In this document: positions 6,026 to 6,088 of the stretch, one piece after another | How the letters are laid out: every line of letters begins with the position of its first letter | How positions within the stretch are numbered: the stretch's first letter is position 1 | Source: Methanomicrobiaceae archaeon | Lineage (GTDB): Archaea > Halobacteriota > Methanomicrobia > Methanomicrobiales > Methanomicrobiaceae | Assembly (NCBI GenBank): GCA_030628325.1 | Contig: DAOVRB010000075.1 | Location: forward strand, 1-6,088 | Direction: 5' to 3' | DNA: 6,088 nt | Translations under genes and position numbers: made by a program | The notes under the pieces: model-generated | Database searches by the model: none | What the model was told of the DNA's origin: nothing | The model's input: only the letters and a program-made list of their open reading frames with translations

Positions 6026-6088
6026 ATGAGCGACCCTAAAGTGATAATCGGTCTTGAAATCCACTGCCAGCTCAATACAAAGTCAAAA
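6026..6088 (+). CDS. gatB: Asp/Glu-tRNA amidotransferase subunit B, N-terminal fragment
   Basis: Only the first 21 codons are inside the window. The sequence MSDPKVIIGLEIHCQLNTKS is the characteristic GatB/GatE opening (IGLEIHxQLxTxSK). GatB carries the kinase/transamidase site that phosphorylates the side-chain carboxylate of the mischarged residue and amidates it with ammonia channelled from GatA. The ATG directly follows the gatA TGA and is preceded by a strong AGGAGGTG. GatE shares this motif, but the gatC-gatA context points to GatB. The gene is cut by the window edge, not visibly broken. Confidence 0.93.
   Translation, partial: MSDPKVIIGLEIHCQLNTKSK

Overview
The window looks like part of a methanogenic euryarchaeal chromosome, most likely Methanomicrobiales. 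That assignment rests on remembered protein character, not a database search. The signs are an XPD/Rad3-type helicase with an iron-sulfur cysteine set, a GatCAB operon with a short archaeal-type GatA, starts that lack a Shine-Dalgarno site behind TATA-like boxes, and internal cistrons with good Shine-Dalgarno sites. I see no mobile element, CRISPR array, tRNA, rRNA or phage gene, and no clearly new multi-gene system.

Layout. Positions 1-1778 (minus strand) hold the N-terminal 592 codons of the helicase, whose C-terminus lies outside the window. A 144-bp divergent promoter region (1779-1922) separates it from purB, adenylosuccinate lyase (1923-3263, plus strand). A 194-bp gap follows, with a convincing hairpin plus T-tract terminator (3343-3372) and then a probable promoter. 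From 3458 a tight plus-strand operon runs out of the window: an unusually short asparagine-synthetase-like protein (3458-4456), gatC (4457-4726), gatA (4727-6025, TTG start) and the first 21 codons of gatB (from 6026). Each of the three junctions has a stop codon followed immediately by the next start codon, with no gap and no overlap.

How the genes relate. GatCAB amidates mischarged aminoacyl-tRNA. Archaea use GatDE for Gln-tRNA, so GatCAB there is normally assigned to Asn-tRNA(Asn). The co-cistronic AsnB-like protein keeps the ATP-pyrophosphatase loop but lacks a usable N-terminal glutaminase domain. It also appears to carry Tyr where canonical AsnB has a conserved catalytic-domain Glu. It is the most interesting item here: an asparagine-related enzyme of uncertain activity tied to the tRNA-dependent asparagine route. 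purB and the helicase are ordinary housekeeping genes with no evident functional link to it.
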